Below, piece by piece: positions 9,234 to 18,870 of a stretch of DNA of 64,000 bases. The notes under the pieces are model-generated. The model had not been told where the DNA came from. It saw only the letters and a program-made list of their open reading frames with translations, and did not search any database. The stretch comes from Flavobacteriales bacterium (GTDB lineage Bacteria; Bacteroidota; Bacteroidia; Flavobacteriales_F; PHOS-HE28). A program made the position numbers and the translations under genes. Each line of letters begins with the position of its first letter. Position 1 is the first letter of the stretch. Location of the stretch: the NCBI GenBank assembly GCA_020852835.1, contig JADZAC010000026.1:1-64000 (forward strand), read 5' to 3'.

Positions 9234-11459
9234 ATGTCCGGCAGTACCGCCACCAAGTACACCATCGACCTGGAAGAGGAAAAGGAGGAGATCCTGCGCC
9301 GCTACCGCAGCCTGTTGCGCGCGGTGCGCGGGGAGCGTTCCGCCGAAAACACCCGCCTCATCCGCAAAGCCTTCAACATCGCCTTGGAGGCCCACAAGGA
9401 GCAGCGCCGTAAAAGCGGAGAGCCCTACATCTACCACCCCATCGCCGTGGCGCGCATTTGCGCGGAAGAGATCGGCCTGGGCGTTACCAGCGTGGTGGCC
9501 GCCCTGCTGCACGACACCGTGGAAGACACCGACCTTACCCTGGAAGATGTCCGCGACCTCTTCGGTGACACCGTGGCCACCATCATCGACGGGCTCACGA
9601 AGATCAGCGGGGTGAACTGGCAGACCGACAGCATGCAGGCGGAGAACTTCCGCAAGGTGCTGCTCACCTTGGCACAGGACGTGCGCGTGATCCTGATCAA
9701 GCTGGCCGACCGCCTGCACAACATGCGCACCCTGGACAGCATGAGCCGGGACAAGCAGATGAAGATCGCCAGCGAAACGCTCTTCCTCTACGCACCCTTG
9801 GCCCATCGCCTCGGGTTGTACAACATCAAAAGCGAACTGGAGGACCTCTCCCTGCGCGGCAAGGAACCCGAGGTATACCACGACATTGAACAGCGGCTGA
9901 AGAAAGGGGAAACCGTGCGCCGCCGGTTCATCAGCCGCTTCATCCTGCCCATTCGCGAGGCGCTGGAAAAGGAAGCCTTCGAATTCGAGATCAAAGGCCG
10001 CCCCAAAAGCATCTATAGCATCTGGCAGAAGATGCAGACCAAGGGCGTCACCTTCGAAGAAGTCTACGACCTCTTCGCCATCCGCATCATCGTGGACAGC
10101 AAGCCCGAGCTGGAGAAGGCCGACTGCTGGAAAGTGTACTCCATCGTCACCGACTACTACCAGCCCAGTCCCGACCGCTTGCGCGACTGGATCAGCATGC
10201 CCAAGGCCAACGGCTACGAGAGCCTGCATACCACGGTGATGAGCCCGGGCGGCAAATGGGTGGAGGTGCAGATCCGCAGCCGGCGCATGGACCAGGTGGC
10301 CGAAATGGGCCTGGCCGCCCATTACCGCTACAAGGGCGAAGAAGAGCACGTGCATGCCATGGAGGGCATGCTCAACAAGATCCGTGAACTGCTCAAGGAT
10401 CCCGGCAGCAGCGCCTTGGATTTTGTGAACGACTTCAAGCTCAACCTCTTCAACGACGTCATCATGGCCTTTACCCCCAAGGGGGAAATGCGCTCCCTGC
10501 CCGTGGGGGCCACCGCATTGGACTTTGCCTTCGACATCCACAGCCAGATCGGCCGCCGCTGCATAGGCGCCAAAGTGAACCACAAGCTGGTGCCCATGAG
10601 CCAGCCCCTGCGCAACGGCGACCAGGTGGAGATCATCACCAGCCGCAAGCAGCAGCCCAAGGAAGAGTGGCTCAACTATGTGGTCACGGCCAGTGCCCGC
10701 CACAAGATCAAGCAGGCCTTGCGCGACCAGAAACGCAAGCTGGCCACCGTGGGCCGCGAGGCCGTGCAGCACAAGCTGCGCGCATGGGGAGCCAAGGTCA
10801 ACGACGAGAACATCGCCATACTGGCCGATCACCTGCTGGCCTCATCGCCGGCCGACCTGTATTGGAAAGTGGCGCGCGAACGGCACAACCTGGAAACCAT
10901 GCCGACGCCCCCGATGAAGAACGGCCGGCTGATGCTGCCCAAGGGCATCCGGCCCAAGGATGAGCGCCCCTTGGAAGAGATCGTGGCCGAGATCCGAGGC
11001 ACCTCCGGCGGCACCTTCACCATAGGCGATGAGCTGCGCAGCATGGAATACAAGCTCTCGCCCTGCTGCCATCCCATCCCGGGCGATGACGTCTTCGGCT
11101 TCCTCACGCCCAACGATGGCATCCGCATCCACCGCGTCAACTGCCACAACGCCGTGCAGCTCATGAGCAACTTTGCCATGCGCATCGTCAAAGCCCGGTG
11201 GAAAGGCAAGGACAGCATGGAGTTCCTTGCGGGCATCCAGTTCAGCGGCATCGATGCCGTAGGCCTGGTGAACCGCATCACCACCATCATCAGCCACGAG
11301 AACAACGTGAACATGCGCAGCATCAGCTTCGAGAGCAAGGACGGCATCTTCGAAGGCAAGGTGATGGCCTACGTGCACAGCGCCGACCACCTGCACTCCT
11401 TGGTGGAGAAGCTGCGCAGCGTGCCCGAGGTGCGCCGCGTGGAGCGCATCGACCATTGA
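9234..11459 (+). CDS. spoT: Bifunctional RelA/SpoT (p)ppGpp synthetase/hydrolase
   Basis: 741 aa with HD domain (LLHDTVEDT), synthetase (MPKANGYESLHTTV), TGS and ACT regions. Confidence 0.96.
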   Translation: MSGSTATKYTIDLEEEKEEILRRYRSLLRAVRGERSAENTRLIRKAFNIALEAHKEQRRKSGEPYIYHPIAVARICAEEIGLGVTSVVAALLHDTVEDTDLTLEDVRDLFGDTVATIIDGLTKISGVNWQTDSMQAENFRKVLLTLAQDVRVILIKLADRLHNMRTLDSMSRDKQMKIASETLFLYAPLAHRLGLYNIKSELEDLSLRGKEPEVYHDIEQRLKKGETVRRRFISRFILPIREALEKEAFEFEIKGRPKSIYSIWQKMQTKGVTFEEVYDLFAIRIIVDSKPELEKADCWKVYSIVTDYYQPSPDRLRDWISMPKANGYESLHTTVMSPGGKWVEVQIRSRRMDQVAEMGLAAHYRYKGEEEHVHAMEGMLNKIRELLKDPGSSALDFVNDFKLNLFNDVIMAFTPKGEMRSLPVGATALDFAFDIHSQIGRRCIGAKVNHKLVPMSQPLRNGDQVEIITSRKQQPKEEWLNYVVTASARHKIKQALRDQKRKLATVGREAVQHKLRAWGAKVNDENIAILADHLLASSPADLYWKVARERHNLETMPTPPMKNGRLMLPKGIRPKDERPLEEIVAEIRGTSGGTFTIGDELRSMEYKLSPCCHPIPGDDVFGFLTPNDGIRIHRVNCHNAVQLMSNFAMRIVKARWKGKDSMEFLAGIQFSGIDAVGLVNRITTIISHENNVNMRSISFESKDGIFEGKVMAYVHSADHLHSLVEKLRSVPEVRRVERIDH

Positions 11460-11608
11460 TCCGTTGATCCCCCCAACAGGCTGCACCGCCTGCGGTGGAG
11501 TGCTGCCTGCAGCGCTTGGTGAGCTGCAAACCTTCCGTCATTGAGTTAAATGGCGCTCAGCGGAAGGCGCGGGGCAACCAGCAATTGCGGCCTGCGGCCT
11601 CGCACCCG

Positions 11609-12013
11609 CTAATCCCTCGGATACTTGTGCGGGTCCTGGTGGTCCTCCTCGATCTTCATCTTCACCGACCACATCTTCAAGCCCAGCATGGCCAGTTCGC
11701 GGCGGCCCTCGCGCAGCAGCCACTGCAGCGCGGCTTCATCCCCGCCGCATTCCGCCACCTTGCGCAGCACCTGCATGCCGTGGGCGTCCAGCCAGTCCAA
11801 AGCCTGCTCATCGCCCTCAATGCCGCGGATCACGGCCATCAAGTGCGGGTGCCCATGGTCCATGAGCCATTGGCGTGCATCGGGTTTCAGGTGCAGCGCG
11901 AAAACGAAGATGCCCAGCTCGGGATAACCGTTGCGGATCAACCAGTCGCGGATGCCCGAATGGCCCGAGATGGCCTCGCCCCAAGCCACCAGCACCTTGG
12001 CCGGATATTCCAT
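11609..12013 (-). CDS. Hypothetical protein
   Basis: Minus ORF with plausible start at 12013 or 12019 (MEYPAKVLVAWGEAISGHSGIRDWLIRNGYPELGIF). Confidence 0.6.
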   Translation of the reverse strand: MEYPAKVLVAWGEAISGHSGIRDWLIRNGYPELGIFVFALHLKPDARQWLMDHGHPHLMAVIRGIEGDEQALDWLDAHGMQVLRKVAECGGDEAALQWLLREGRRELAMLGLKMWSVKMKIEEDHQDPHKYPRD

Positions 12014-12132
12014 GCGCATGCGGCGTGAAGTTACCCCTGTTGGCCCATCGGGTGCCGGACACGCGCCCATGTCGCCGCAGGGGCTGCCGGTTGCCCCATG
12101 GCCTCCCGCACAATAGCCTCGGCCATGCCCGT

Positions 12133-12140
12133 TACCTTCG
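12133..12140 (+). promoter_or_regulatory. Putative -7 box TACCTTCG, 4 nt from ATG 12145
   Basis: TAnnTTYG motif. Confidence 0.45.
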
Positions 12141-12144
12141 CCCC

Positions 12145-13173
12145 ATGCGTTCCTCCCTGCTCATCGCCTTGCTGTCCGCTCCGTTGCTGCTGCTGGGCCA
12201 ATCGACCGCCAACAAGGAACGCAAAGTGCGGTCCCAACTGGCCCGGGGCAAGGCCTATGCCGCGGCCCGCAACGCCACGGCCATGCTGCTCAAGGGCGGC
12301 CATCCGGAATTCCTGGCATTGCGCGCCCAAGCCTACAACAGCATCGGCGAGCATGGCAAGGCCGAGGTGGATGCCCGCGCCGCCATGCAGCAGCTGCCGG
12401 CCAACCCGGAGGGCCTGTTACAGTTGGCCTTGGCCGAAAAAGGGCAAGGACGGCTGGACAGTGCCAGCATCCACCTGCAGCAATTGCAACAACGGCAACC
12501 CGGCCCGGATGCCCGCTACCAGCTGGCCCTGGTGCAACGATCACAAGGCCGGCCCAAGGAGGCCATGGCCACGGTGAACGGCGCCTTGGCGGCGGATACC
12601 ACTGCGGGATCACCTGCTTCCGCCAAACTGCACCGCGTGAAAGGCGAGCTGGCCGCCATGCTGGGTGACACGGCCCTGGCCCAACGTGAGCTTGACCATG
12701 CCATTGCCTTGGCCCCGGAGGATCCCGTGAACTACAATAGCCGGGGCTACTTCGTACATGCCTGGCAGGGCGACCACGCAGGTGCCATCCGTGATTATGA
12801 CCGGGCACTGAAGCTCAACCCCAACTACAGCTATGCCTTCAACAACCGCGGTTGGAGCCGCTACAAGCTGGGGGAAACCGCAGCGGCCATCAAGGACATC
12901 GAGCGCGCCAAGCGGCGCAAGGCGCACAATCCGTTCGTCTACCGCAACTTGGGCGTGATCGCCCTGGAAACCGGCGACACGGCCAAGGCGTGCACCTTGC
13001 TGCGCCAAGCCCTCGATGAGGGCTTCACCGCACTGTACGGCACCGAGGTGGAAGAGCTCATGGCAACCAGCTGCGCCAACAACGGCAAGCCCGCAAAAGC
13101 CCCGGCGGCACTGCAGCCGGCGGAACAGCCCGGCAAGAAAGCCGTAACACCACGCACCAACGCACCCGAATGA
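12145..13173 (+). CDS. TPR-repeat protein with signal peptide
   Basis: MRSSLLIALLSAPLLLLGQ leader; TPR-like DYDRALKLNPNYSYAFNNRGWSRYKLG. Confidence 0.88.
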   Translation: MRSSLLIALLSAPLLLLGQSTANKERKVRSQLARGKAYAAARNATAMLLKGGHPEFLALRAQAYNSIGEHGKAEVDARAAMQQLPANPEGLLQLALAEKGQGRLDSASIHLQQLQQRQPGPDARYQLALVQRSQGRPKEAMATVNGALAADTTAGSPASAKLHRVKGELAAMLGDTALAQRELDHAIALAPEDPVNYNSRGYFVHAWQGDHAGAIRDYDRALKLNPNYSYAFNNRGWSRYKLGETAAAIKDIERAKRRKAHNPFVYRNLGVIALETGDTAKACTLLRQALDEGFTALYGTEVEELMATSCANNGKPAKAPAALQPAEQPGKKAVTPRTNAPE

Positions 13174-14051
13174 TGCAACCTGCCGCTACCATGCTGCGCG
13201 AAGGCGCGCTCAAGGGAAACGTGATCGTGGTCACCGGTGGAGGCACCGGGCTGGGCCGCAGCATGGCCGAAACCTTCCTGCGCCTGGGTGCGCAGGTGTG
13301 CATCACCAGCCGCAAGCTGGAGGTGTTGCAGGCCACCGCCGCCGAAATGGAGAAAACCACCGGGGGCACAGTGCTGCCCGTGGCCTGCGATGTGCGCAAA
13401 TGGCAGGATGTGGACCAACTGCTGGCAGCCGTGCTGGCGCGGTTCGGCCGGGTGGACGCCCTGGTGAACAATGCCGCGGGCAACTTCATCAGCCCCACCG
13501 AACGCCTCAGCACCAAGGCCTTCGAAACCATCATCGGCATCGTGCTCATGGGCACGGTGAACTGCACCCTGGCCTTCGGCAAACATTGGATCGCCAAGGG
13601 GGAACCCGGCAAGCGCGTGCTCAACATCACCACCACCTATGCCTGGACCGGCAGCGCTTACGTGGTGCCCAGTGCCTGCGCCAAGGCGGGTGTACTGGCC
13701 TTGACCCGTTCGCTGGCCGTGGAATGGGCCAAATACGGCATCCGGACGAATGCCATCGCCCCGGGCCCGTTCCCCACCAAGGGCGCTTGGCAGCGCCTGC
13801 TGCCCGGCGAGCTCGCCGAACAGTTCGACATGGCCAAACAAGTGCCCCTGGCACGCGTGGGCGAACACCGCGAACTGGCCGACCTGGCCTCCTTCCTGGT
13901 TTCGGACTACAGCGGCTACATCAACGGGGAGGTGATCACCATCGACGGCGGGGAATGGCTCAAAGGGGCCGGCCAGTTCAACATGCTCGAACAACTGGAC
14001 CCCGCCATGTGGGATGCCATTGAACGCATGGTGCGCAACGTTAAAAGCTGA
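13170..14051 (+). CDS. SDR family oxidoreductase, 2,4-dienoyl-CoA reductase-like
   Basis: VTGGGTGLG; YVVPSACAKAGVLALTRSLAVEWAKYGIRTNAIAPGPFPTKGA resembles DECR-type SDRs, where the usual Tyr is Ser. Start overlaps upstream stop by 4 nt. Confidence 0.85.
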   Translation: MMQPAATMLREGALKGNVIVVTGGGTGLGRSMAETFLRLGAQVCITSRKLEVLQATAAEMEKTTGGTVLPVACDVRKWQDVDQLLAAVLARFGRVDALVNNAAGNFISPTERLSTKAFETIIGIVLMGTVNCTLAFGKHWIAKGEPGKRVLNITTTYAWTGSAYVVPSACAKAGVLALTRSLAVEWAKYGIRTNAIAPGPFPTKGAWQRLLPGELAEQFDMAKQVPLARVGEHRELADLASFLVSDYSGYINGEVITIDGGEWLKGAGQFNMLEQLDPAMWDAIERMVRNVKS

Positions 14052-14105
14052 AAACACCGCATCCCGAACTGACCAAAGTCCGTATTGCGGTCCTCAAAGC
14101 CCAGT

Positions 14106-14113
14106 TACCTTCG
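14106..14113 (+). promoter_or_regulatory. Putative -7 box TACCTTCG
   Basis: 21 nt between box and ATG 14135. Confidence 0.4.
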
Positions 14114-14134
14114 TACCAATAAACCAAACTGCCC

Positions 14135-14614
14135 ATGAGGACGATCAAATTGTTTGCAGCCGCCGTACTGATCAGCGCAGCCACCGTGGCAACTGCCCAA
14201 TCGGAGAAAGACGTGAAAGCCTGTGCGGACATGGCCAAGGCCAAAGCCGAGCTGCTCACCAAGGAGCTCTCCTTGAGCACCGAACAAGCCGCCAAGGTCA
14301 ATGACCTGCTGGCCAACAACGAAAAGGAACTGGTGGGCATGCGCGGCCATTGCGAAATGATGGATGCCAAGGCCAAAAAGGCCGATGAATCCACCTATGC
14401 CTCCATCAACGAGCTGCTGGACGAGAAACAGCAGGCCCGGTTCAAAGAGGTGCGTGCTTCGGGCAAGCTGGAATCCTGCGGCAAAGAAGGTGGCAAGGGT
14501 TGCTGCTCCGGCAAGCAGGAACCCAAGGCGGACAAAGGCGCCAAGAGCTGCTGCTCCGGTAAAAAAGATGCCAAGGCCGACGCGGGCACCAAGGATGCCA
14601 GATCCAACCAGTGA
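14135..14614 (+). CDS. Secreted alpha-helical protein with C-terminal CCSGK repeats
   Basis: Signal peptide MRTIKLFAAAVLISAATVATAQ; two CCSGK motifs spaced 16 aa. Confidence 0.75.
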   Translation: MRTIKLFAAAVLISAATVATAQSEKDVKACADMAKAKAELLTKELSLSTEQAAKVNDLLANNEKELVGMRGHCEMMDAKAKKADESTYASINELLDEKQQARFKEVRASGKLESCGKEGGKGCCSGKQEPKADKGAKSCCSGKKDAKADAGTKDARSNQ

Positions 14615-14634
14615 ACCGCGCGCAACAACAACCA

Positions 14635-14681
14635 TCCCCCAACAAGAAGGGCCGCTGCGAGCGGCCCTTCTTGTTGGGGGA
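14635..14681. terminator. Bidirectional terminator hairpin, perfect 22-bp stem, 3-nt loop
   Basis: tCCCCCAACAAGAAGGGCCGCT gcg AGCGGCCCTTCTTGTTGGGGGa between convergent genes. Confidence 0.9.
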
Positions 14682-14690
14682 ACCCACCGT

Positions 14691-15539
14691 TCAGTCCACT
14701 TGCACCACCAAGTATTTTGACAGGCTCCAGAAGGCTGCCGGGTCTTTGATGGTAAGGCTTTCCACGCGCTCCTTGCCTACCAGCTCATAGCTGCCCGCAG
14801 GGTGTGTGGTGATCAGTTTGGCCTTCTTGGCATCCAAGGGCAGGGAGCTGAACTTGGTGATGTCCACCTCCTTGAAGTAGGCTTTGTTCAGGTCGGTCGT
14901 CTTCAGCTTGTTCACGCTGCCGATGCCGACCACCCCGCCTTCCTTGCTGAGGATGTTGTTGTCGCGCAGCTCCTTCTGGGTGCCCACGCAATACCAGGCC
15001 GCATTCAGTTCAGCCTGCTGCTGGTTGGCCTGCTGCTCCTTGTCCTGGTACATCTGGATCATGCTGGCCAAGGAGGCGTTGGTGCTGGCCAGCTGCTCCT
15101 TGATCGCGCCGATCTCCTGGTCCTTTTCGCCGATGGCCAGTTCCAGGCTTGCAATGGTCTTGGCCAGTTCCGACAGCCGGGCATCATCCGCCGCTGCGCT
15201 CTTTTTCATGCGCGCAATGATCTTCCGGTTGGCGTTCAGCAAGGAATCAATGGCCCGCAAGTCGCCCACGATGCCTTGCTCCATGGTGGTGCCGCTTTCC
15301 ACCGACTGGCTGCCAGCTGGCAGCAGGCCTTGCTTCTCGCGGATCAACCGCAAGTTCTCCGTGATCCGGTTAAAGGCCCCGAACATGTCGTTGATGGTGG
15401 AATCCTTCAAGCTGCTCTCATTGGCCACGGCAGACTTGTCCATTTCTAGCTGCTTGTATTCCTCGCTCTGGGTGGGGTCATTCTTGCAGGCGGTCAACAA
15501 GACCAGCAGTACCATGCAAAATTTCAGGATCCTGTTCAT
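14691..15539 (-). CDS. Lipoprotein with coiled-coil region
   Basis: Start at 15539: MNRILKFCMVLLVLLTACKND (lipobox LTAC); long helical Glu/Lys-rich segment. Confidence 0.8.
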   Translation of the reverse strand: MNRILKFCMVLLVLLTACKNDPTQSEEYKQLEMDKSAVANESSLKDSTINDMFGAFNRITENLRLIREKQGLLPAGSQSVESGTTMEQGIVGDLRAIDSLLNANRKIIARMKKSAAADDARLSELAKTIASLELAIGEKDQEIGAIKEQLASTNASLASMIQMYQDKEQQANQQQAELNAAWYCVGTQKELRDNNILSKEGGVVGIGSVNKLKTTDLNKAYFKEVDITKFSSLPLDAKKAKLITTHPAGSYELVGKERVESLTIKDPAAFWSLSKYLVVQVD

Positions 15540-15686
15540 GATCAGTGTGTAGGTGTTTGTGCGTGCATGGCCAACGCCATTGCGGCCTGCAAAGGTGCGG
15601 CTTTGTTGCGGCCGTGGAACGCGGCTGCGGAAAATTTCGTAGGAACCGCGCCCGATCCGCATATTTGGAAAGTTGATGGCCCGGCA

Positions 15687-16421
15687 ATGAACATCCGTCA
15701 CGCACTGATTGTTCGCTTGGCGGCGGCGATGATCGCTGCCGGGGGGGTGCTGCCGGTGGCCGCCCAGGGCAAGCGGGGCAGCCTTACCCGGGATTTCGGC
15801 AAGCTCTCGGCAAAGGAGCGCTCCAAGATCGCGGCCCGCGAGGCCCAGGAATCAGCCGCTGACACCGCGTACCAGCGCATCATGCGCCATGGCGACCAGG
15901 CTTTTCAAGCCAAACAATATGCGCAGGCATTGGCCTTGTTTGAACAAGCACGCGACCTGAGGCCCTACAACGTATACCCGAAGGTGAAGGTGGAGGACCT
16001 CCAAGCACTGATCAAACAGCAGGAGGCCCGCACCTCCGTGCCGGCAGCTGCCCCTGCACAACCATCATCCCTGCACACGCAACCCCCTCCTGTAGAGCAG
16101 CCCCCCCCCCGGCCGGTTTCCCCTCCCGCCCCTGCGGCACCACCCCGGCGGGTTGAACCTCCCCGGCCCGAAGAGCCCTCCCAACCAGTAAGCAGGCCGC
16201 ACAGCCGGCTCTCACCGGGATCGACGGTCCAAGCCCGTCCGGATGGCGTCCAGGAACGCATCTACCGCGAGGCCGGCGCCATCGTGGTGGAGCGCACGGT
16301 ATGGGAAGAAGGCGCACCGTTGATCTATAAAAAAGTGGTGCACCCATCGGGGCAAACGTTCTACTTCCAAGGGAGCCAGGCCATCACTGCCCGGCAGTGG
16401 GCCACTCGTTTCACGGAATAG
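15687..16421 (+). CDS. Secreted protein with TPR-like segment and Pro-rich linker
   Basis: Start ATG 15687, signal peptide; AFQAKQYAQALALFEQARDLRPYN; Pro-rich region containing a C10 tract. Confidence 0.72.
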   Translation: MNIRHALIVRLAAAMIAAGGVLPVAAQGKRGSLTRDFGKLSAKERSKIAAREAQESAADTAYQRIMRHGDQAFQAKQYAQALALFEQARDLRPYNVYPKVKVEDLQALIKQQEARTSVPAAAPAQPSSLHTQPPPVEQPPPRPVSPPAPAAPPRRVEPPRPEEPSQPVSRPHSRLSPGSTVQARPDGVQERIYREAGAIVVERTVWEEGAPLIYKKVVHPSGQTFYFQGSQAITARQWATRFTE

Positions 16422-16797
16422 AAGCAGCCACCACGCGCACCGGCATTTCAAGCAATGCCCGGTAATCCTGTCCGGCCTCCTCCATGTCCAGGTCATCCTG
16501 CTCATAACGCCATTCCAGCTCCACGGTACCCGTGCCGGACAGATGTACCTCATTGAGCAGCTTAAGCAGGTCCAGCAGGTATTTGGAAGTGCTCGAATTG
16601 AAATAGCGCAGGGCGATCAGCACGCTGGTGTGGCCTGCAGGTTGCGCAACATACTGCTCCAAGCGGTTGAGCAGCGGCCTGAAAAAGCCTTCGGCGTTCT
16701 CCGGAATGGAACAACCCGCAATGCGCAATGACCCTTGTTGCGGGTCGAAAAGCACCTCCGGCGTGGTATCGGTGGAAGTCAACGCAATGCGGGACAT
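16411..16797 (-). CDS. DUF1987/SiaC family regulatory protein
   Basis: MSRIALTSTDTTPEVLFDPQQGSLRIAGCSIPENAEGFFRPLLNRLEQY matches the DUF1987 pattern. Overlaps the convergent gene by 11 nt. Confidence 0.82.
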   Translation of the reverse strand: MSRIALTSTDTTPEVLFDPQQGSLRIAGCSIPENAEGFFRPLLNRLEQYVAQPAGHTSVLIALRYFNSSTSKYLLDLLKLLNEVHLSGTGTVELEWRYEQDDLDMEEAGQDYRALLEMPVRVVAASIP

Positions 16798-16958
16798 CGT
16801 CGGCGAAGATAGATCGCCGACCCAACGGCAAGCAGGGATCGGCCCGAAGGCAGCGTCCCCGTCGGGCAGCCGCCGCAGGGAAAGCGCCCGGGAAGGGGCA
16901 CCATGCTTCATGAACTTTCCTTGGTGTATCTTCAGGCCGTGGGAAAATCCCCATTGCC

Positions 16959-17759
16959 ATGGCCATTAACAACATACTGGTCCCCTACGATTTCTCGGAT
17001 TGTGCCACGCATGCACTGCGCGCTGCCGCAAAATTGGCCCGCCTCACCGGCGCCACCTTGCACCTGGTGCATGTCTACGAAGACATGACCGATTTCCACT
17101 CCAGCAACCATTGGAAGCGTGAAGACTTGGAGCGGCGATTGGACGGAGTGCCGGAATTTCCCTTCCTGAAGGGCATACCCATGAAGCGTTTTATGCTCCG
17201 GCAGTTCGGCATCACCGAAATGTTCCGCAACCAGCAGCTGCGCAGCATGGACCTGGTGGTGATGGGCAGCAACGGCGCCCGGGGCTTGGGAGGCATGGTG
17301 GGCTCCAACACGCAGCGCGTGGTGCGCATTGCCCCCATGCCCATCCTGGTGATCAAGCACAATGTGGAAGACTTCGATGTGAAGGACATGGTGTACGCCT
17401 CGAACTTCACCCCGCTGGACATCGAGAAATTCGATGCCTTCCGCCCGATCGTTGAACTCTTCAATCCCAAGATCCACCTGCTCAAGGTGAACACCCCCTC
17501 GAGCTTCGAGCGCAGCGCGGACACCTACAAGGCCATCGACCGCTTCCTGCAACGCTACGAGTTGCGCAAGTTCAGCACCACCATTTACAACGACCTCACC
17601 ATCGAGGAGGGCATCCTCAATTTCGCCCGTGGCATCGATGCGGACCTGATCACCATGGCCACGCACGGCCGCAAGGGCTTCTTCCATGTGGTGAACGGCA
17701 GCGTCACCGAGGACATCGTGAACCGCACCACCTTCCCGGTCCTGAGCATCAAGCTCTGA
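16959..17759 (+). CDS. Universal stress protein (UspA family)
   Basis: NNILVPYDFSDCATHALRAAAKLA; VVMGSNGARGLGGMVGSNTQRVVRIAPMPILVIK; second-half ATHGRKG. Confidence 0.93.
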   Translation: MAINNILVPYDFSDCATHALRAAAKLARLTGATLHLVHVYEDMTDFHSSNHWKREDLERRLDGVPEFPFLKGIPMKRFMLRQFGITEMFRNQQLRSMDLVVMGSNGARGLGGMVGSNTQRVVRIAPMPILVIKHNVEDFDVKDMVYASNFTPLDIEKFDAFRPIVELFNPKIHLLKVNTPSSFERSADTYKAIDRFLQRYELRKFSTTIYNDLTIEEGILNFARGIDADLITMATHGRKGFFHVVNGSVTEDIVNRTTFPVLSIKL

Positions 17760-17800
17760 AGCCGCCAACCCCGTAACTTAGCACGGCCAACCCGCAACCC

Positions 17801-18109
17801 ATGAAATTCCTTTACAGGAAATACCCGGCCAAGCGCCATGATGTGATCGAGGTGGACCTGAACGCACCGGCCAAGGTGAAATTCATGACCGCCAAGGAAT
17901 TCAAGCACTACGGTGCCGGAAGAACGCACACTTATTTCAAGGGGCAGGAAGAGGACAATCTCGTCCGCTTCTCCCTGCCCTTCGATGGTATCTGGCATGC
18001 GGTGGTGGAAAATGCCAGCGGCACCATCAGGGCTACCTGCAAGCTGTGCCCACCACAGGCCGCCTCGGCATTGCATGCCCATGCCGCCCAGGAAAACCAG
18101 GAAGCCTGA
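17801..18109 (+). CDS. DUF1883-like small protein
   Basis: MKFLYRKYPAKRHDVIEVDLNAPAKVKFMTAKEFKHYGAGRTHTYFKG...GIWHAVVE resembles DUF1883. Confidence 0.6.
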   Translation: MKFLYRKYPAKRHDVIEVDLNAPAKVKFMTAKEFKHYGAGRTHTYFKGQEEDNLVRFSLPFDGIWHAVVENASGTIRATCKLCPPQAASALHAHAAQENQEA

Positions 18110-18154
18110 CCAGGCCCTGCTTGAAGCGGAAAGCAATCGGAAAACCGCCTCGCG

Positions 18155-18862
18155 ATGGCACGCACCAAGGAAGATGACCTGGCCGACCTGCTCAGGGGGC
18201 AAGGGGAGATCATGCAGGAAACCTACTCCATCCTGGAACAGGAGGAGAAAAAGGACCGGCTTGTGCGAGCGGCGATCTTGGCGTCAAGGCAACGGCAGTG
18301 CAACAACCTCCCGGGGTTGGATCCCGCACGGACCTACAATTTGGCCGCCATACGGCACACCTGCATCAGGTTCCGCCTAAGGTTCTTGCCGGCAGGCCTG
18401 TACAAGGGCATCGTTCCCACCAGCGCCGCACTGGCAGTAAGGCGGCTTGAGCAACAGGCGGGCAAACCCGTGCACGGCTTTATGATCATGGCCCCGGCCA
18501 AGCAGTTCCAATTATGTGACTGCGATGCAGACCCCATGCTCTTTATTCCGCTGGCCAACGGCAGCTACTACTTGCTGCACCGCTGGGGCCGCGATGTGCA
18601 CCCCCTGCGGGCGGTGGCGGCCTGGCCGGTGCGCAGTTGGCTTCACCTGGTGCTCACCGTGATGGCTGTGGCTGCGGCGCTCGCGGCCATGGTGCCCACC
18701 GCGTGGCTCACCACCGCCCCGGAGGCTTCCTGGTGGGGCATTTACCGGTTCGGGGCCTTCTTCTGCATCACCATGTTGGCAGCGGCCGCCACTTCCTTGA
18801 GCTGGTTCTCCTTTTTTGGCCAGTTCAGCGCCAACACTTGGCGCAGCAAGCACTTCAACTGA
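18155..18862 (+). CDS. Hypothetical protein with C-terminal TM helices
   Basis: 235-aa ORF; two hydrophobic segments near the C-terminus. Confidence 0.65.
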   Translation: MARTKEDDLADLLRGQGEIMQETYSILEQEEKKDRLVRAAILASRQRQCNNLPGLDPARTYNLAAIRHTCIRFRLRFLPAGLYKGIVPTSAALAVRRLEQQAGKPVHGFMIMAPAKQFQLCDCDADPMLFIPLANGSYYLLHRWGRDVHPLRAVAAWPVRSWLHLVLTVMAVAAALAAMVPTAWLTTAPEASWWGIYRFGAFFCITMLAAAATSLSWFSFFGQFSANTWRSKHFN

Positions 18863-18870
18863 TCCGGCGC

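Noticed and set aside
8886-10832. 648-aa minus-strand ORF opposite fahA and spoT
   Set aside because: Antisense to two well-supported enzymes; low-complexity shadow composition.
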